Origin: Streptomyces sp. NBC_00258
Lineage (GTDB): Bacteria > Actinomycetota > Actinomycetes > Streptomycetales > Streptomycetaceae
Assembly (NCBI RefSeq): GCF_036182465.1
Contig: NZ_CP108081.1
Location: forward strand, 11,718,001-11,782,000
DNA length: 64,000 nucleotides
Direction of reading: 5' to 3'
In this document: positions 8,217 through 17,316 of the stretch, piece after piece
Numbering within the stretch: the stretch's first letter is position 1
How the letters are laid out: each line of letters begins with the position of its first letter
Notes under the pieces: model-generated
Database searches by the model: none
Seen by the model: the letters and a program-made list of their open reading frames with translations, nothing else
Told to the model about the DNA's origin: nothing
Program-made: the position numbers and the translations under genes

Positions 8217-11063
8217 ATGACGACCTCCACGGCACGTGACCGGGACGCTGTATGCCACAGCCTGGTGGTGCGAGCGCCCGGCCCGATCGACACGGCACGC
8301 GCTCAGCGGCAACTGGCGATGGGCCGTCAACGGTGGCCGGAGCTCGGGCCGCTCCGGCTCTGGGAAACCGCGATACCGGCGCGGAGTGATGAACCGGTAG
8401 CGCGGGACAGAGCCGATACCGAGGCGTCGCGCCCGGTTCGTGCGGACAGGTATCCACTCCGCGCGGTGCTGCTTCGGTATGCCGATGGGGTGGTGGACCT
8501 CGTGCTCCTGGCCGTTCGCTCCGCGGTGTCACGAGCGACGATGCGCCAAGTAGGGGCGCTCGTGCTGGAAGGGCCCGAAGCGGTGGGAGATGTCCCACCG
8601 ATTCCCTCCGTAGCGCCCACCCCGCAGCGTCCGCCCCTTCATGAAAGGGCCCATGGAGGCGTCGAGTGGGGACTCGGTGATCCACGGTGTGCGGGCATCG
8701 TCGGCAGTGTTCCGCTGGACCTCGCCGGTCCCCCGGACCTCGACGAGCGGCTTGTCGTCGGTGCGATCGCGCTTACGCTTGCCCGATACGGTGGTGAGGA
8801 GCCCGGCCTGCTCGGATTCCTGACCCCCACCGGCGGCGCCGCCGACGACATCCGCGCACGCTCGGTCAAGGCTCACGAGGACCAGTCCGCGGCCGAGTTC
8901 CTCGGACAACTGGACGAAGCTCCCCCAGTGCCACGCGACCTGCCCGCGGTGGGGGTAGTGCTGGACACCGGGCGGGCAGACACCCGCTACGTGCCGTGTC
9001 TGCCACCGCTCTTTCCGCTCACCCTCCATGTGGAGCGGCAACGTGACGGATCGTTCCGCGGCACCTGCTGGTACGACGAGGGAACCGTCGCGCCCCGGAT
9101 CGCCGATCAGTTCCGCACCCATGTCGGACACCTCGCCCGGCAACTGGCCAAGGGGCCGCAGGAGCGGCCGCTGTCGCAGCTCGAGTTCATGACGGCGGAG
9201 CAGACGAACGAGGTCCTCCGGTTAGGCGGTGAGGGACGTGCATCCGGCACGGACGGCCGGATTCACGAGGCGTTCGTTCGGGTCGCGGACCGACAACCTG
9301 AGGCGGAGGCCCTGGTCGCCGGCGATGAGCGGCTGACGTACCGGCAGCTTGACGACCGGGCCGAGCGGATCGCGGCGGGGTTGCGCGCCCTGGACGTCGT
9401 GCCGGGGATCCGGGTGGGCGTCTGTCTGGAACACGACGCCGACCTTGTCGTCACCCTGCTTGCCGTACTCAAGACCGGCTGTGCCTATGTGCCGATGGAC
9501 GTGCGCTACCCGGCGGAACGGCTGCGGTTCACGACGGACAACGCGCAGTTGTCCGTCGTCGTCACGACCGCGGAGCGGTTCCCCGAGACGACCGGCACGA
9601 GGATCGTGACCCCTGACGAACTGCGGGGTCTTGCCGGCGAGTCCGCGGCAGCGGGCGAACGTACGCGAGTGGACGGTGACGGGGGCGACGCCGCGTATGT
9701 GATCTACACGTCGGGCTCGACTGGGCGCCCCAAAGGCGTCGTGGTGCCTCACCGCAACGTTCTGGCTCTGCTGGAAGCCACCGCCGAGGACTTCGGCCTC
9801 GACTCGGACGACACCTGGACGCTCTTCCACTCGAGCGCCTTCGACTTCTCTGTGTGGGAGATCTGGGGTTGTCTGCTGACCGGTGGCCGACTGGTGGTCG
9901 TGCCGTACTGGGTGACACGCGATCCCGAAGAGTTCCACGAGCTGCTGGCGGACCACCGCGTTACCGTGCTGAACCAGACCCCTTCGGCCTTCTCCCAACT
10001 GGTACGGGCCGATCTGCGGGCACCCCACGAGCTGGCCTTGCGGCTGGTCGTCTTCGGTGGTGAGCCGCTCGATGTGCGCATGTTGGCGCCATGGTTCGCC
10101 CAGCACTCCCACACACGGTGCCGGGTGGTGAACATGTTCGGCATCACCGAGACCACGGTGCACGTGACCGCTCAGACGCTGACCCCGGCGGACGTCGCGG
10201 CGGGATCCCGATCGGTCGGCCGTGCTCTGCCCGGGTGGTCCCTGTCGGTCCGGGACCAGCAGGGACGGCTGCTTCCGCCAGGACCGGCGGGAGAGATCTG
10301 GGTGGGCGGGGCGGGAGTGGCCGGCCACTATCTGGGACAGCCGCAGCTCACTGCCGAGCGCTTCGTCATCGACGACGTCACCGGGCAACGCCTATACCGC
10401 AGCGGGGACAAGGGACGGCTGCGCCCGGACGGCCGCCTCGATCACCTCGGCCGTCTGGACTCGCAGGTGAAGATCCGCGGTCACCGCGTCGAACTGGACG
10501 AGATCCGCGCGGTGTTGCTGGGAGCGCCGCAGGTGACAGCCGCGGTCGTGGTGGTCCGGCAGGACTCCTCAGGCGATCCCTCCAGCACCCGGATCGACGC
10601 ATTCGTCGTGGTTGCCGGGGCCGCCGGGGCTGTCGATACGCAGGAGATACTTGCCCATGCCCGCAGGGCGTTGCCCGACTACATGACGCCGTCGACGATC
10701 ACCGAGGTCGAGGCCGTTCCGCTGACGGTCAACGGCAAACTGGACGCGTCCCGGCTTCCGGAACTGCAATCGGCCCCCTCACGATCCGCTGCCACGGTGA
10801 CCGCCCCTGCCGCGGCCGCCGACGACGTGCTGCAGATCTGGAATCGTCTGCTGAACACGGAGGTAGGGCCTGAGGACAACTTCTTCGAGCTCGGCGGAAA
10901 CTCCCTGCTGGTGGTCCGGGCTATCGCCGAGATGCGGGAGGTGAACCTGCCTAAGGTGTCGCCCAGGCAGTTCTACAGCAACTCGACCGCGGCGCAGTTC
11001 GTGCGACTCGTACGTCAGCTCATGGACTCCCCGGCATCGGACGGGAACGAGCGCGCGCGATGA
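8217..11063 (+). CDS. NRPS: degenerate C domain - A (Thr) - PCP
   Basis: A 948-residue synthetase. Residues 1 to ~335 resemble a condensation domain in length and position, but the HHxxxDG site is absent: the equivalent stretch reads AVRSAVS, so it is unlikely to catalyse condensation. The adenylation domain spans ~345-835 (A3 YTSGSTGRPKG, A7 YRSGDKGR, A8 DSQVKIRGHR, A10 NGKLD). Reading the pocket positions by eye gives D-F-W-N-V-G-M-V-H-K, close to the established threonine code DFWNIGMVHK. The carrier site is GGNSLL (Ser896). There is no thioesterase or reductase domain, so the loaded threonine must pass to another protein. It starts at ATG 58 bases after the SDR, with AGAAGG upstream. Confidence 0.93.
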   Translation: MTTSTARDRDAVCHSLVVRAPGPIDTARAQRQLAMGRQRWPELGPLRLWETAIPARSDEPVARDRADTEASRPVRADRYPLRAVLLRYADGVVDLVLLAVRSAVSRATMRQVGALVLEGPEAVGDVPPIPSVAPTPQRPPLHERAHGGVEWGLGDPRCAGIVGSVPLDLAGPPDLDERLVVGAIALTLARYGGEEPGLLGFLTPTGGAADDIRARSVKAHEDQSAAEFLGQLDEAPPVPRDLPAVGVVLDTGRADTRYVPCLPPLFPLTLHVERQRDGSFRGTCWYDEGTVAPRIADQFRTHVGHLARQLAKGPQERPLSQLEFMTAEQTNEVLRLGGEGRASGTDGRIHEAFVRVADRQPEAEALVAGDERLTYRQLDDRAERIAAGLRALDVVPGIRVGVCLEHDADLVVTLLAVLKTGCAYVPMDVRYPAERLRFTTDNAQLSVVVTTAERFPETTGTRIVTPDELRGLAGESAAAGERTRVDGDGGDAAYVIYTSGSTGRPKGVVVPHRNVLALLEATAEDFGLDSDDTWTLFHSSAFDFSVWEIWGCLLTGGRLVVVPYWVTRDPEEFHELLADHRVTVLNQTPSAFSQLVRADLRAPHELALRLVVFGGEPLDVRMLAPWFAQHSHTRCRVVNMFGITETTVHVTAQTLTPADVAAGSRSVGRALPGWSLSVRDQQGRLLPPGPAGEIWVGGAGVAGHYLGQPQLTAERFVIDDVTGQRLYRSGDKGRLRPDGRLDHLGRLDSQVKIRGHRVELDEIRAVLLGAPQVTAAVVVVRQDSSGDPSSTRIDAFVVVAGAAGAVDTQEILAHARRALPDYMTPSTITEVEAVPLTVNGKLDASRLPELQSAPSRSAATVTAPAAAADDVLQIWNRLLNTEVGPEDNFFELGGNSLLVVRAIAEMREVNLPKVSPRQFYSNSTAAQFVRLVRQLMDSPASDGNERAR

Positions 11064-11172
11064 TCGGGCGGGTCCGGGACCTGTGCCACCGGAACCGGGC
11101 GGAGCAGCCGTCGGCACGATCGCGACCGGCCGGTCCCGGGCATCTATCGCGTGCTGGGGCCACGCGTTCTGG

Positions 11173-12912
11173 TCACTCGTCGAGGAGAAGGCGGTTGACC
11201 GCGCTCACGACGGCTCGCTGGGAGGCTGCCGCCAGATTGGTGTGCAGGGCCGCACCCCAAGTGGACCGGTCGGCGTGGGAGATCTCCACATACGCCCCGA
11301 CCTGGGCCCGACTGCCCGAGCCAAGCGCGTGCTGCGCAAAGGCACGGACGGCAAAACCGGTCAGTCCAGCCCTGCCGAGAGCATCCAGGAGCGCGTCGAT
11401 GGGGCCGGTGCCTTCTCCCTGGAGTTCGATCGGACGACCGTGGATGACGGCCCGCAACGCCAGTCGGTGGGCTTCTTCACGGCCGTTGGACGACGACAAC
11501 TGATGCTCGTCCAGCTCGATCGGCGTACAGACGTCGAGATACGCACGCCGGAAGCACTTCCAGATTTCCTCGGGCGAGATTTCGCCGCCGTCGGAGTCGG
11601 TTATCTCCTGCACCAGCTGGGCAAATTCGCTCTGCAGTCCACGGGGCAGGTCGAGTTGGTATTCGGACTTGAGGATATACGCGACACCTCCCTTGCCCGA
11701 CTGAGAATTGACCCGAATGACCGCCTCGTAGTCGCGGCCGACATCCTTCGGGTCAATGGGGAGATACGGCACCGCCCAGGGGAACTGCGATGTGTCGTCA
11801 CCTGCTGCGGCAGCCCTGCGACCCCGCGCCTCCAATCCCTTCTTGATGGCGTCCTGATGAGATCCCGAGAACGCGCTGTACACCAGCTCGCCTGCGTAAG
11901 GATGACGAGGATGAACGGGCAGACCAGTGCAGTACTCGATCGTCGCCGCTATCTCGGAAAGGTCGGAGAAGTCGATCAACGGATCGATCCCCTGGCTGAA
12001 AAGATTCATACCCAGCGTCACCAGATCGACGTTTCCGGTGCGCTCACCGTTGCCGAACAAGCAGCCTTCGATGCGCTCGGCGCCCGCCATGAAGGCCAGC
12101 TCGGCCGCGGCAACCGCCGTACCTCGGTCATTGTGCGGATGGATCGACAGAATCAGAGAATCTCGACGTGCCAAATTGCGGTGCATCCACTCGATTTGGT
12201 CAGCATAGACATTTGGGGTCGACATCTCAACTGTGGCGGGGAGATTGACAATCATTTTGTGCGCCGGGCTGGGCTGCCAAACCTGTGTGACGGCATCGCA
12301 GATCTCCAGTGCGAAGTCCAGTTCCGTACCGGTGAACGACTCCGGCGTGTACTCGAACTGGATGTGCGTACCTGCCAGGTCCTCGGCCAGCGCCGAGCAG
12401 AGTCCGGTGGCCCGAACGGCCAGATCGGCGATCTGCCCACGGTTCATATCGAAGACAACATCACGCTGTAAGCAAGAGGTTGAGTTGTACAGATGAACGA
12501 TCGCGTATCGTGCCCCGCTCACTGCCTCGAAAGTGCGCCGGATCAGTTCCTCGCGGGCTGGTGTGATCACCTGGATGACGACATCGTCCGGGATCAGATC
12601 GTCCGCGATCAGTAGTCGGACGAATTCGTAATCTGTCTGGCTGGCTGCTGGGAAGCCGACCTCGATCTCTTTGTACCCCATGCGCACTTGACGGTCGAAT
12701 AGCTTCCGCTTGCGCTGGATGTCCATGGGAATCGGTAACGCCTGGTTGCCGTCGCGGAGATCCACGGCACACCATAACGGCGGCTGCGAGATCGTTCGAG
12801 ACGGCCAGGTCCGATCCTCGAGGCTGACAGTTGGGTAAGGCTGGTATTTCCACGCGGGCATGCCGGAAGGACGTTGCCGAGGCTGCTGGGTTATGGGACC
12901 GTATTTGGGCAT
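11173..12912 (-). CDS. leuA: 2-isopropylmalate synthase
   Basis: A 579-residue alpha-isopropylmalate synthase of the actinobacterial LeuA type, condensing acetyl-CoA with 2-ketoisovalerate in leucine synthesis. The TIM-barrel start AVDLRDGNQAL (near 50-59) has the metal-binding Asp, and HPHNDRGT and GNGERTGN are conserved active-site segments. The C-terminal ~150 residues (from about IRVNSQSGKGG) form the LeuA allosteric domain, so leucine feedback is possible. ATG 12912 has GGAG upstream; a 64-codon extension is rejected for lack of coding character. It is convergent with the NRPS (109-bp gap). It may be the housekeeping gene or a cluster copy supplying leucine or a chain-extended keto acid. 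Confidence 0.95.
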   Translation of the reverse strand: MPKYGPITQQPRQRPSGMPAWKYQPYPTVSLEDRTWPSRTISQPPLWCAVDLRDGNQALPIPMDIQRKRKLFDRQVRMGYKEIEVGFPAASQTDYEFVRLLIADDLIPDDVVIQVITPAREELIRRTFEAVSGARYAIVHLYNSTSCLQRDVVFDMNRGQIADLAVRATGLCSALAEDLAGTHIQFEYTPESFTGTELDFALEICDAVTQVWQPSPAHKMIVNLPATVEMSTPNVYADQIEWMHRNLARRDSLILSIHPHNDRGTAVAAAELAFMAGAERIEGCLFGNGERTGNVDLVTLGMNLFSQGIDPLIDFSDLSEIAATIEYCTGLPVHPRHPYAGELVYSAFSGSHQDAIKKGLEARGRRAAAAGDDTSQFPWAVPYLPIDPKDVGRDYEAVIRVNSQSGKGGVAYILKSEYQLDLPRGLQSEFAQLVQEITDSDGGEISPEEIWKCFRRAYLDVCTPIELDEHQLSSSNGREEAHRLALRAVIHGRPIELQGEGTGPIDALLDALGRAGLTGFAVRAFAQHALGSGSRAQVGAYVEISHADRSTWGAALHTNLAAASQRAVVSAVNRLLLDE

Positions 12913-13404
12913 CGCTTCTCCATCCGTAATGTTTCGGAGTGGTGCATGAGCGCGCGTGTGGGCCGAACAGGCCTTACTGAGGCCGGGCAGGTAACTATTG
13001 AGGCTAGCTGACCCACTAGGGACTCGTCGACCATACCTAAAGGGGCATTTCGTGCTTGGGGTTGGTTGGTGCAAGCCTGTTTCCATTAACGCGGCGGATG
13101 CCACCGGATATCCCTTGCCAGGGCGGGATGCAGCTGTAAATTCCCGCTGTCCGCGGAGACTCTATATGTGGTGGTTCCTGTGGTGGGGTCGGTCCGGCTA
13201 CGACTGGCTGCGCAGCTTTGCCTGCTTCGAGATTGCCATCTGAATCCCGCGCGCTTCAGGTGTAGCCGACGAGGAACTGGCCGCTCTCAGAGACGTCCTC
13301 GGACACTTTGTACGGCCGATCAGGACCCACATCCAACACTGGCCAGCCTCTCAGGAACCCGACATCACGAGATCAAGTTGAGTGATACGGCGTTGAAGAT
13401 CTGG
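12913..13404. other. Intergenic region, leuA upstream
   Basis: This is probably the promoter and leader of leuA (leftward), but no leader peptide or T-box could be recognised. Near 13248-13381 (+) there is a short open frame (SGVADEELAALRDVLG...) that looks like the end of a lost gene. No start codon or family could be assigned. Confidence 0.35.
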
Positions 13405-13980
13405 TCAAGATTCTTTACCGCCCCGGGTTGCCCAAGCGCGGCGTGCTTGGAGCAGGACACCGCTGGTGTTGAGGCGGAATCGGGCCATGGGTAGGCTTAC
13501 TCCGGCAGTGTCTGCGAGTGCCTTGGTGTCGGCTCCCGCGTACGCGTGGCGGAGTAGAAGTTGACGAGGTAGCAGCAGGCAGTCGGCCAGCCAGTTGGCT
13601 TTCTCCTCCTGTTCGGGGTTGCACGTGAAGAACGCGTGCCCGCCGATCTGCTGCACTTCACGTACCTCGTGGCCGAGCAGGACGTGGGCCAGCTCATGGG
13701 CGATGTCGCTCTTGGTACGAGCGGGCTCGTTGCACGGGTTGTAGACGGCGACGGTACGGCCGCCTGGCAGATGGAACGTGGCGGCGGGAAACGCACCGGG
13801 CTGCACGCTTTCGAGCTCTCGCAGGCTGTCCATGCCAACCAGCTCCTGCGCGTCGATCACCTCGACGCGCAGATGTGCGGCCAGCTTGCGGATGTCCGGC
13901 GGGGCGTCGGAGCGCAGACCGAGCTGTGTGCGTACGCGGTCCGCCAGCCGTTCCGCTTCCGACTTGAACCCTCGGCGCAC
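13405..13980 (-). CDS. ImmA/IrrE-family metallo-endopeptidase
   Basis: A 191-residue zinc protease-like protein of the ImmA/IrrE family. The HExxH site is HELAH (95-99) and the C-terminal part has EEKANWLADCLLLP, a segment that commonly carries the third ligand. Known members cleave partner XRE repressors to trigger a response. The GTG start lies 2 bases after the stop of the XRE gene, with GGAAGGGG upstream, so the two form a coupled operon. This arrangement is typical of phage or ICE repressor/antirepressor pairs and of stand-alone toxin-antitoxin-like modules. Confidence 0.88.
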   Translation of the reverse strand: MRRGFKSEAERLADRVRTQLGLRSDAPPDIRKLAAHLRVEVIDAQELVGMDSLRELESVQPGAFPAATFHLPGGRTVAVYNPCNEPARTKSDIAHELAHVLLGHEVREVQQIGGHAFFTCNPEQEEKANWLADCLLLPRQLLLRHAYAGADTKALADTAGVSLPMARFRLNTSGVLLQARRAWATRGGKES

Positions 13981-13982
13981 CC

Positions 13983-14465
13983 TTAACCCCTTCCCTGGGC
14001 GGAGCCGCCCGTGTCGGAGGCCGTCAGCTTGCTCTGTATGGTGGCGAGAAGGTCGGCGAGCATCCGGCTGGCCTGCGGGGTGAACGTAGACGCCGCGCGC
14101 AGGTGCACCTTCACCTCACTCTCGCGGGCCGCCAGGCTCCCGTAGAGCTCCTTGACCAACCCGGCGATCTTCTCGGCCGCGGCATCCGTGAGGTTGGGGT
14201 CGCGTGACAGATGGAACGCGATGACGTCCGGGGTACTCTCCGTACGGAGCCGTGGGGGCTGGAAGAAACGCTCGGGAGAGAGGCCCAGCCAGTCGACGAG
14301 TCGGGTGAAGTTGGCGAGGTCCGGCAAGTGGCCCTTCTCTACCCGGGCGAGGGTGTTGAATGGCACGTCGGCCTGCTCCGCCGCCGCCCGCAGGCTCAGC
14401 CCCAACTGTGCGCGATGCTGCTGCACAAGCATCTGCAGCGCCTCGATGTCGATGGGCTCGTCCAC
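13983..14465 (-). CDS. XRE-family HTH regulator
   Basis: A ~160-residue DNA-binding protein with an N-terminal Cro/C1-type helix-turn-helix (LGLSLRAAAEQADVP then NTLARVEKG, residues ~19-45). The remainder is helical and probably mediates dimerisation or contact with the downstream metalloprotease. Two GTG codons compete; the one at 14465 is chosen because GGAAGGAG is then 9 bases upstream, while the GTG at 14474 touches it. First gene of the pair with the ImmA/IrrE protein, of which it is the likely target. Confidence 0.85.
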   Translation of the reverse strand: MDEPIDIEALQMLVQQHRAQLGLSLRAAAEQADVPFNTLARVEKGHLPDLANFTRLVDWLGLSPERFFQPPRLRTESTPDVIAFHLSRDPNLTDAAAEKIAGLVKELYGSLAARESEVKVHLRAASTFTPQASRMLADLLATIQSKLTASDTGGSAQGRG

Positions 14466-14555
14466 TCCCGCCACCTCCTTCCGCCGGGCGTCTTTCAGCG
14501 CAGCCTCGGCACCGGACTCTCCTACTACGCCCGGACGGGATCATGATGAACGTCA

Positions 14556-15029
14556 ATGAGGCCTTCGCGCGCTCATGGGGACATCGAGATCGCGATTCCG
14601 GCCGCGAGCTTTCCCGAGGTCAGTCACCACTTCCCCGGATACGTCTTCGACGCGGCAGGCAGCGGCCGGATCTGGGAGGACGCCACACCGGAGGTGCTGG
14701 CCGCCGTACATCAGACTTGGCTCCGCGATCCTGCCACCGGCAACTACCTGCTCGACGTGTTCCGCGAACCGCACGACGGCGACACCTGGATCTGCCGACG
14801 CGATGAGAGGATCCGGCTTCCCTACAGCGACATCATCCAGCACACCCAAGACGGCATCCCGTATCTGGCGCCTGAACTGGTCCTGCTGTTCAAGGCCAAG
14901 CACGCCCGCCGAAAGGATCAATCAGACTTCGACGCGACCCTCCCACACATGTCCCCAGCTCAGCGCGAGACCCTGGCCGAGCTACTCAACCGCGTACACC
15001 CGGGACATCCCTGGATTGCGGATCTGTAG
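14556..15029 (+). pseudogene. Truncated nucleotidyltransferase (aminoglycoside adenylyltransferase-like)
   Basis: Encodes HGDIEIAIP, then a segment with LLDVFREPHDGDTW, IRLPYSDI and LAPELVLLFKAKHARRKDQSDF. This resembles the middle and C-terminal part of the aminoglycoside-2''-adenylyltransferase-like nucleotidyltransferase family. The N-terminal segment that normally precedes (the GGWALD helix and first strand) is missing, and no ribosome site precedes the ATG. The sequence upstream is the 5' flank of the divergent XRE gene, so the gene has lost its start. A functional short protein cannot be excluded. Confidence 0.6.
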
Positions 15030-15192
15030 CTGGGTACTGGGGTGTGACCGAGATACGCGCCAAAGGGGCAACGGGATGATCTTGAAGCCCTGAGCGCCGG
15101 GCCCGTCCCGTATTTCAGAGGACACCCGCGCTGCTCTGCCAGCGGCAGAACAGCGGCCGGACCCGGCTCGACGATCACTACAGTCCAGTCTC

Positions 15193-15960
15193 ATGACGAC
15201 GATTACGACGCGTACGGTCGAGTACCCGGCCGACGGTCTGACGATGATTGGGCACCTCGCGCTCCCGGCCGGTGTCGACCGCCGGCCCGCAGTGTTGCTC
15301 GGACCAGAGGGCACGGGGCTCAGCGATGTCGAGCGCCGCCGGGCCGATGCTCTCGCCGAACTGGGATACATAGCGCTGGCCTTCGACCTCCACGGCGGGC
15401 GTTATTTGAGCGACCCCGAGGAGATGCTGGCCCGTTGCATGCCACTGCTCGCTGAGCCCGACCGGATGCGGAGCATCGGCCATGCAGCACTCGACGTGTT
15501 GCGCACCGAACCGCGGACCGACCCCGACCGGATCGCCGCCGTCGGCTACGGCACCGGGGGCGCCGTCGGGCTGGAACTCGGGCGCGACGGCGTCAACCTG
15601 CGCGGGATCGGCACAGTCAACGCACTGACCACGGGCCGACCGGGCGAGGCAGCGCGCATTCGCTGCCCGGTGTGGGCCGGGGTCGGGTCGGAAGACCCGA
15701 TCATGCCGCCCGCGCAACGGAATGCGTTCACCGCAGAGATGCAGGCCGCGGGCGTCGACTGGCGCCTCGCGGTCTACGGCGGCGCCTTGCACGCCTTCCA
15801 CCACCCGCCGGTCGACCACCCTGTGGTCCCCGGCGTCGGCTACCACCCACAGCACGCGCAGCGAGCCTGGCGCGACGTCGTCGACCTGCTCGCCGAGTGC
15901 CTGCCTGTGATGGAGGACCTGGGGCATGGCCCAGGTAAGCGTGCTGGCGCCGGGCACTGA
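15193..15960 (+). CDS. Dienelactone hydrolase-family protein lacking the usual nucleophile
   Basis: A 255-residue alpha/beta hydrolase of the dienelactone hydrolase type: early strands end in GYIALAFDLHG, the elbow is AVGYGTGG (near 116-123), the acid is in GSEDPI (D168) and the histidine in ALHAFHHP (H200). Family members have Cys (or Ser) in the elbow, GYCFGG; here that position is Gly120, so the classical catalytic triad is incomplete. It may be inactive, use Thr121, or bind a ligand. It stands alone, with no close same-strand neighbour. Confidence 0.82.
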   Translation: MTTITTRTVEYPADGLTMIGHLALPAGVDRRPAVLLGPEGTGLSDVERRRADALAELGYIALAFDLHGGRYLSDPEEMLARCMPLLAEPDRMRSIGHAALDVLRTEPRTDPDRIAAVGYGTGGAVGLELGRDGVNLRGIGTVNALTTGRPGEAARIRCPVWAGVGSEDPIMPPAQRNAFTAEMQAAGVDWRLAVYGGALHAFHHPPVDHPVVPGVGYHPQHAQRAWRDVVDLLAECLPVMEDLGHGPGKRAGAGH

Positions 15961-16334
15961 CAGTCTCCTTTCTCAAGTCCGCACAACGGAACCGCATTCG
16001 GGCGGATGTTCGATCGCGGAGACGCGTTCGCAACTGCCGCAGTAAATACCGGATTCACTGCGACGGAGCCCTGGCCGTGATCGTCGCGACCTGCGGCGGA
16101 CCGTTCCGGCTTCCAGGGCGATGTACGCATTTACTGCGGCGTCACTGTGCTGACCACGCGTAAAGCCGCATCAGAATCTACTCATTGCCCCTTGGCGCGT
16201 ATCTCGGCTGAACCCGTACTGGTGGGCTCGCTCAACTGTTTCTGGCTCCGCGAGGAAGCCAGTCTGCGCGCACACGGCCATGTGAAAGCGGGTCAGGGCG
16301 TGGGCTGCAGACGGACTGGACGGCGCCGCCCGGC
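15961..16334. other. Intergenic, no gene supported
   Basis: No reading frame with coding character, no hairpin and no promoter pair could be supported here. Confidence 0.4.
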
Positions 16335-16494
16335 TCAGCGGATCCAGGGCAGCGCCTTCTCGGGGTGCGCGGTGTGGACGTATCGGACGGCGGTGCCGGG
16401 ATGGATACCGAACAGGTGCACCAGGTGTACCGGGTCGGCGGTCCGCCGGGCTTCGTCCAGTACGCGGTCGCTCCGCCCTCCACTCCGACCATGA
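16335..16494 (-). pseudogene. C-terminal gene fragment, possibly recombinase-like
   Basis: The minus strand reads RVLDEARRTADPVHLVHLFG followed by a segment ending HTAHPEKALPWIR and a stop at 16335. The start codon and N-terminal body are missing. The ending resembles C-termini seen in actinomycete site-specific recombinases/transposases, but that assignment rests on general appearance only. Confidence 0.35.
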
Positions 16495-16653
16495 TCCCGT
16501 CCATGTCAGGTCAGCGTGGTGCCAACTCTCGCTGGCCGCGCGCGTGACCGGTGCTTAGGGCTGAGTTCCTGGCGTACGTCCAGGTAGCAGTGCAGCCGTA
16601 CGCCGGGCTGCCCGATCAGGCTGTCGACCACTACGCGGAACTAAGACGTCGTG

Positions 16654-16875
16654 TCAGTTGGTGAGTCGGCGGTGGCATATGAGGGTCGCGGCGATGGTGG
16701 TGAAGGCGAGGAAGTGTTCCGGCTTGCGCTCGTAGCGGCGGTGGAGGCGTCGGCAGTCGGACAGTCAGGAAACGGTCCGTTCCACGACCCAGCGGTGCCG
16801 GCCCAGGCGTCGGGATGAATCGATGCCGTTGCGGGCGAGACGGTGCCGGATCCCGCGGGAGGACAGCCAGCGTCG
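16654..16875 (-). pseudogene. IS5-family transposase 3' remnant with nonsense codon
   Basis: The minus strand encodes LRRWLSSRGIRHRLARNGID, then RWVVERTVS, a TGA stop, then LSDCRRLHRRYERKPEHFL and LICHRRLTN. This matches, segment by segment, the end of the intact IS427-group transposase at 29.6-30.1 kb (ERTMSWLAGCRRLHRRYERK), with TGG (Trp) changed to TGA. The distal sequence GACGTCGTGTCAGTTGG (about 16645) is a variant of that element's inverted repeat. Only the 3' end of the element remains. Confidence 0.85.
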
Positions 16876-17316
16876 CAGGTACTCCCTCGGACTGCCGGTG
16901 AGCTGGTCTGTTCCGTGGCTGATCACGGCTCTGGCTTCACGGTCGTCCGTCGGCACGGCGGGGAGCAGGGCGGGCATGTCGATCTGGCCGAGCAATGCGG
17001 AGACATGCGCTTGAGCGGCGGACAAGGCGGTGGGGGCAGGTCTGAACGGAGCGATGCCGTTCGGGTGCGTGTCGAGGAAGCCCAGGTCGAGAGCAGTGTC
17101 GCGGGCTGTGGCCCGGCGGGGAGCGTCGAGACGGACCTCTTCGAGCCCGGCCACCTCGCCGAGGCCTGCCAGCAGTATCGGTGCCCAGCCGAGGTCCAAC
17201 ACGTCGCACGTCGGCGGATCCCATTGGGGATCGCGGTCCTGTGACGTGTCGGCGGAATGGCGGCAGGCGGCGAGATATTCCGTCGGGATGCGGGCGAGCT
17301 GCTGGGTGACGGCCAT
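16876..17316 (-). pseudogene. DUF1877-family gene truncated by IS remnant
   Basis: 147 residues beginning MAVTQQLARIP match the N-terminal three quarters of the DUF1877 (YfbM-like) family, with LDLGWAPILL and SALLGQIDMPALL. After about residue 147 (SPREYL) the frame runs directly into IS5 transposase sequence, so the usual C-terminal part is lost. The fused frame stays open for 36 further codons. Function of the family is unknown. Confidence 0.75.

Noticed and set aside
12913..13104. 64-codon N-terminal extension of LeuA
   Set aside because: No ribosome site, atypical composition, and family members begin near MPKYGPI-like residues.
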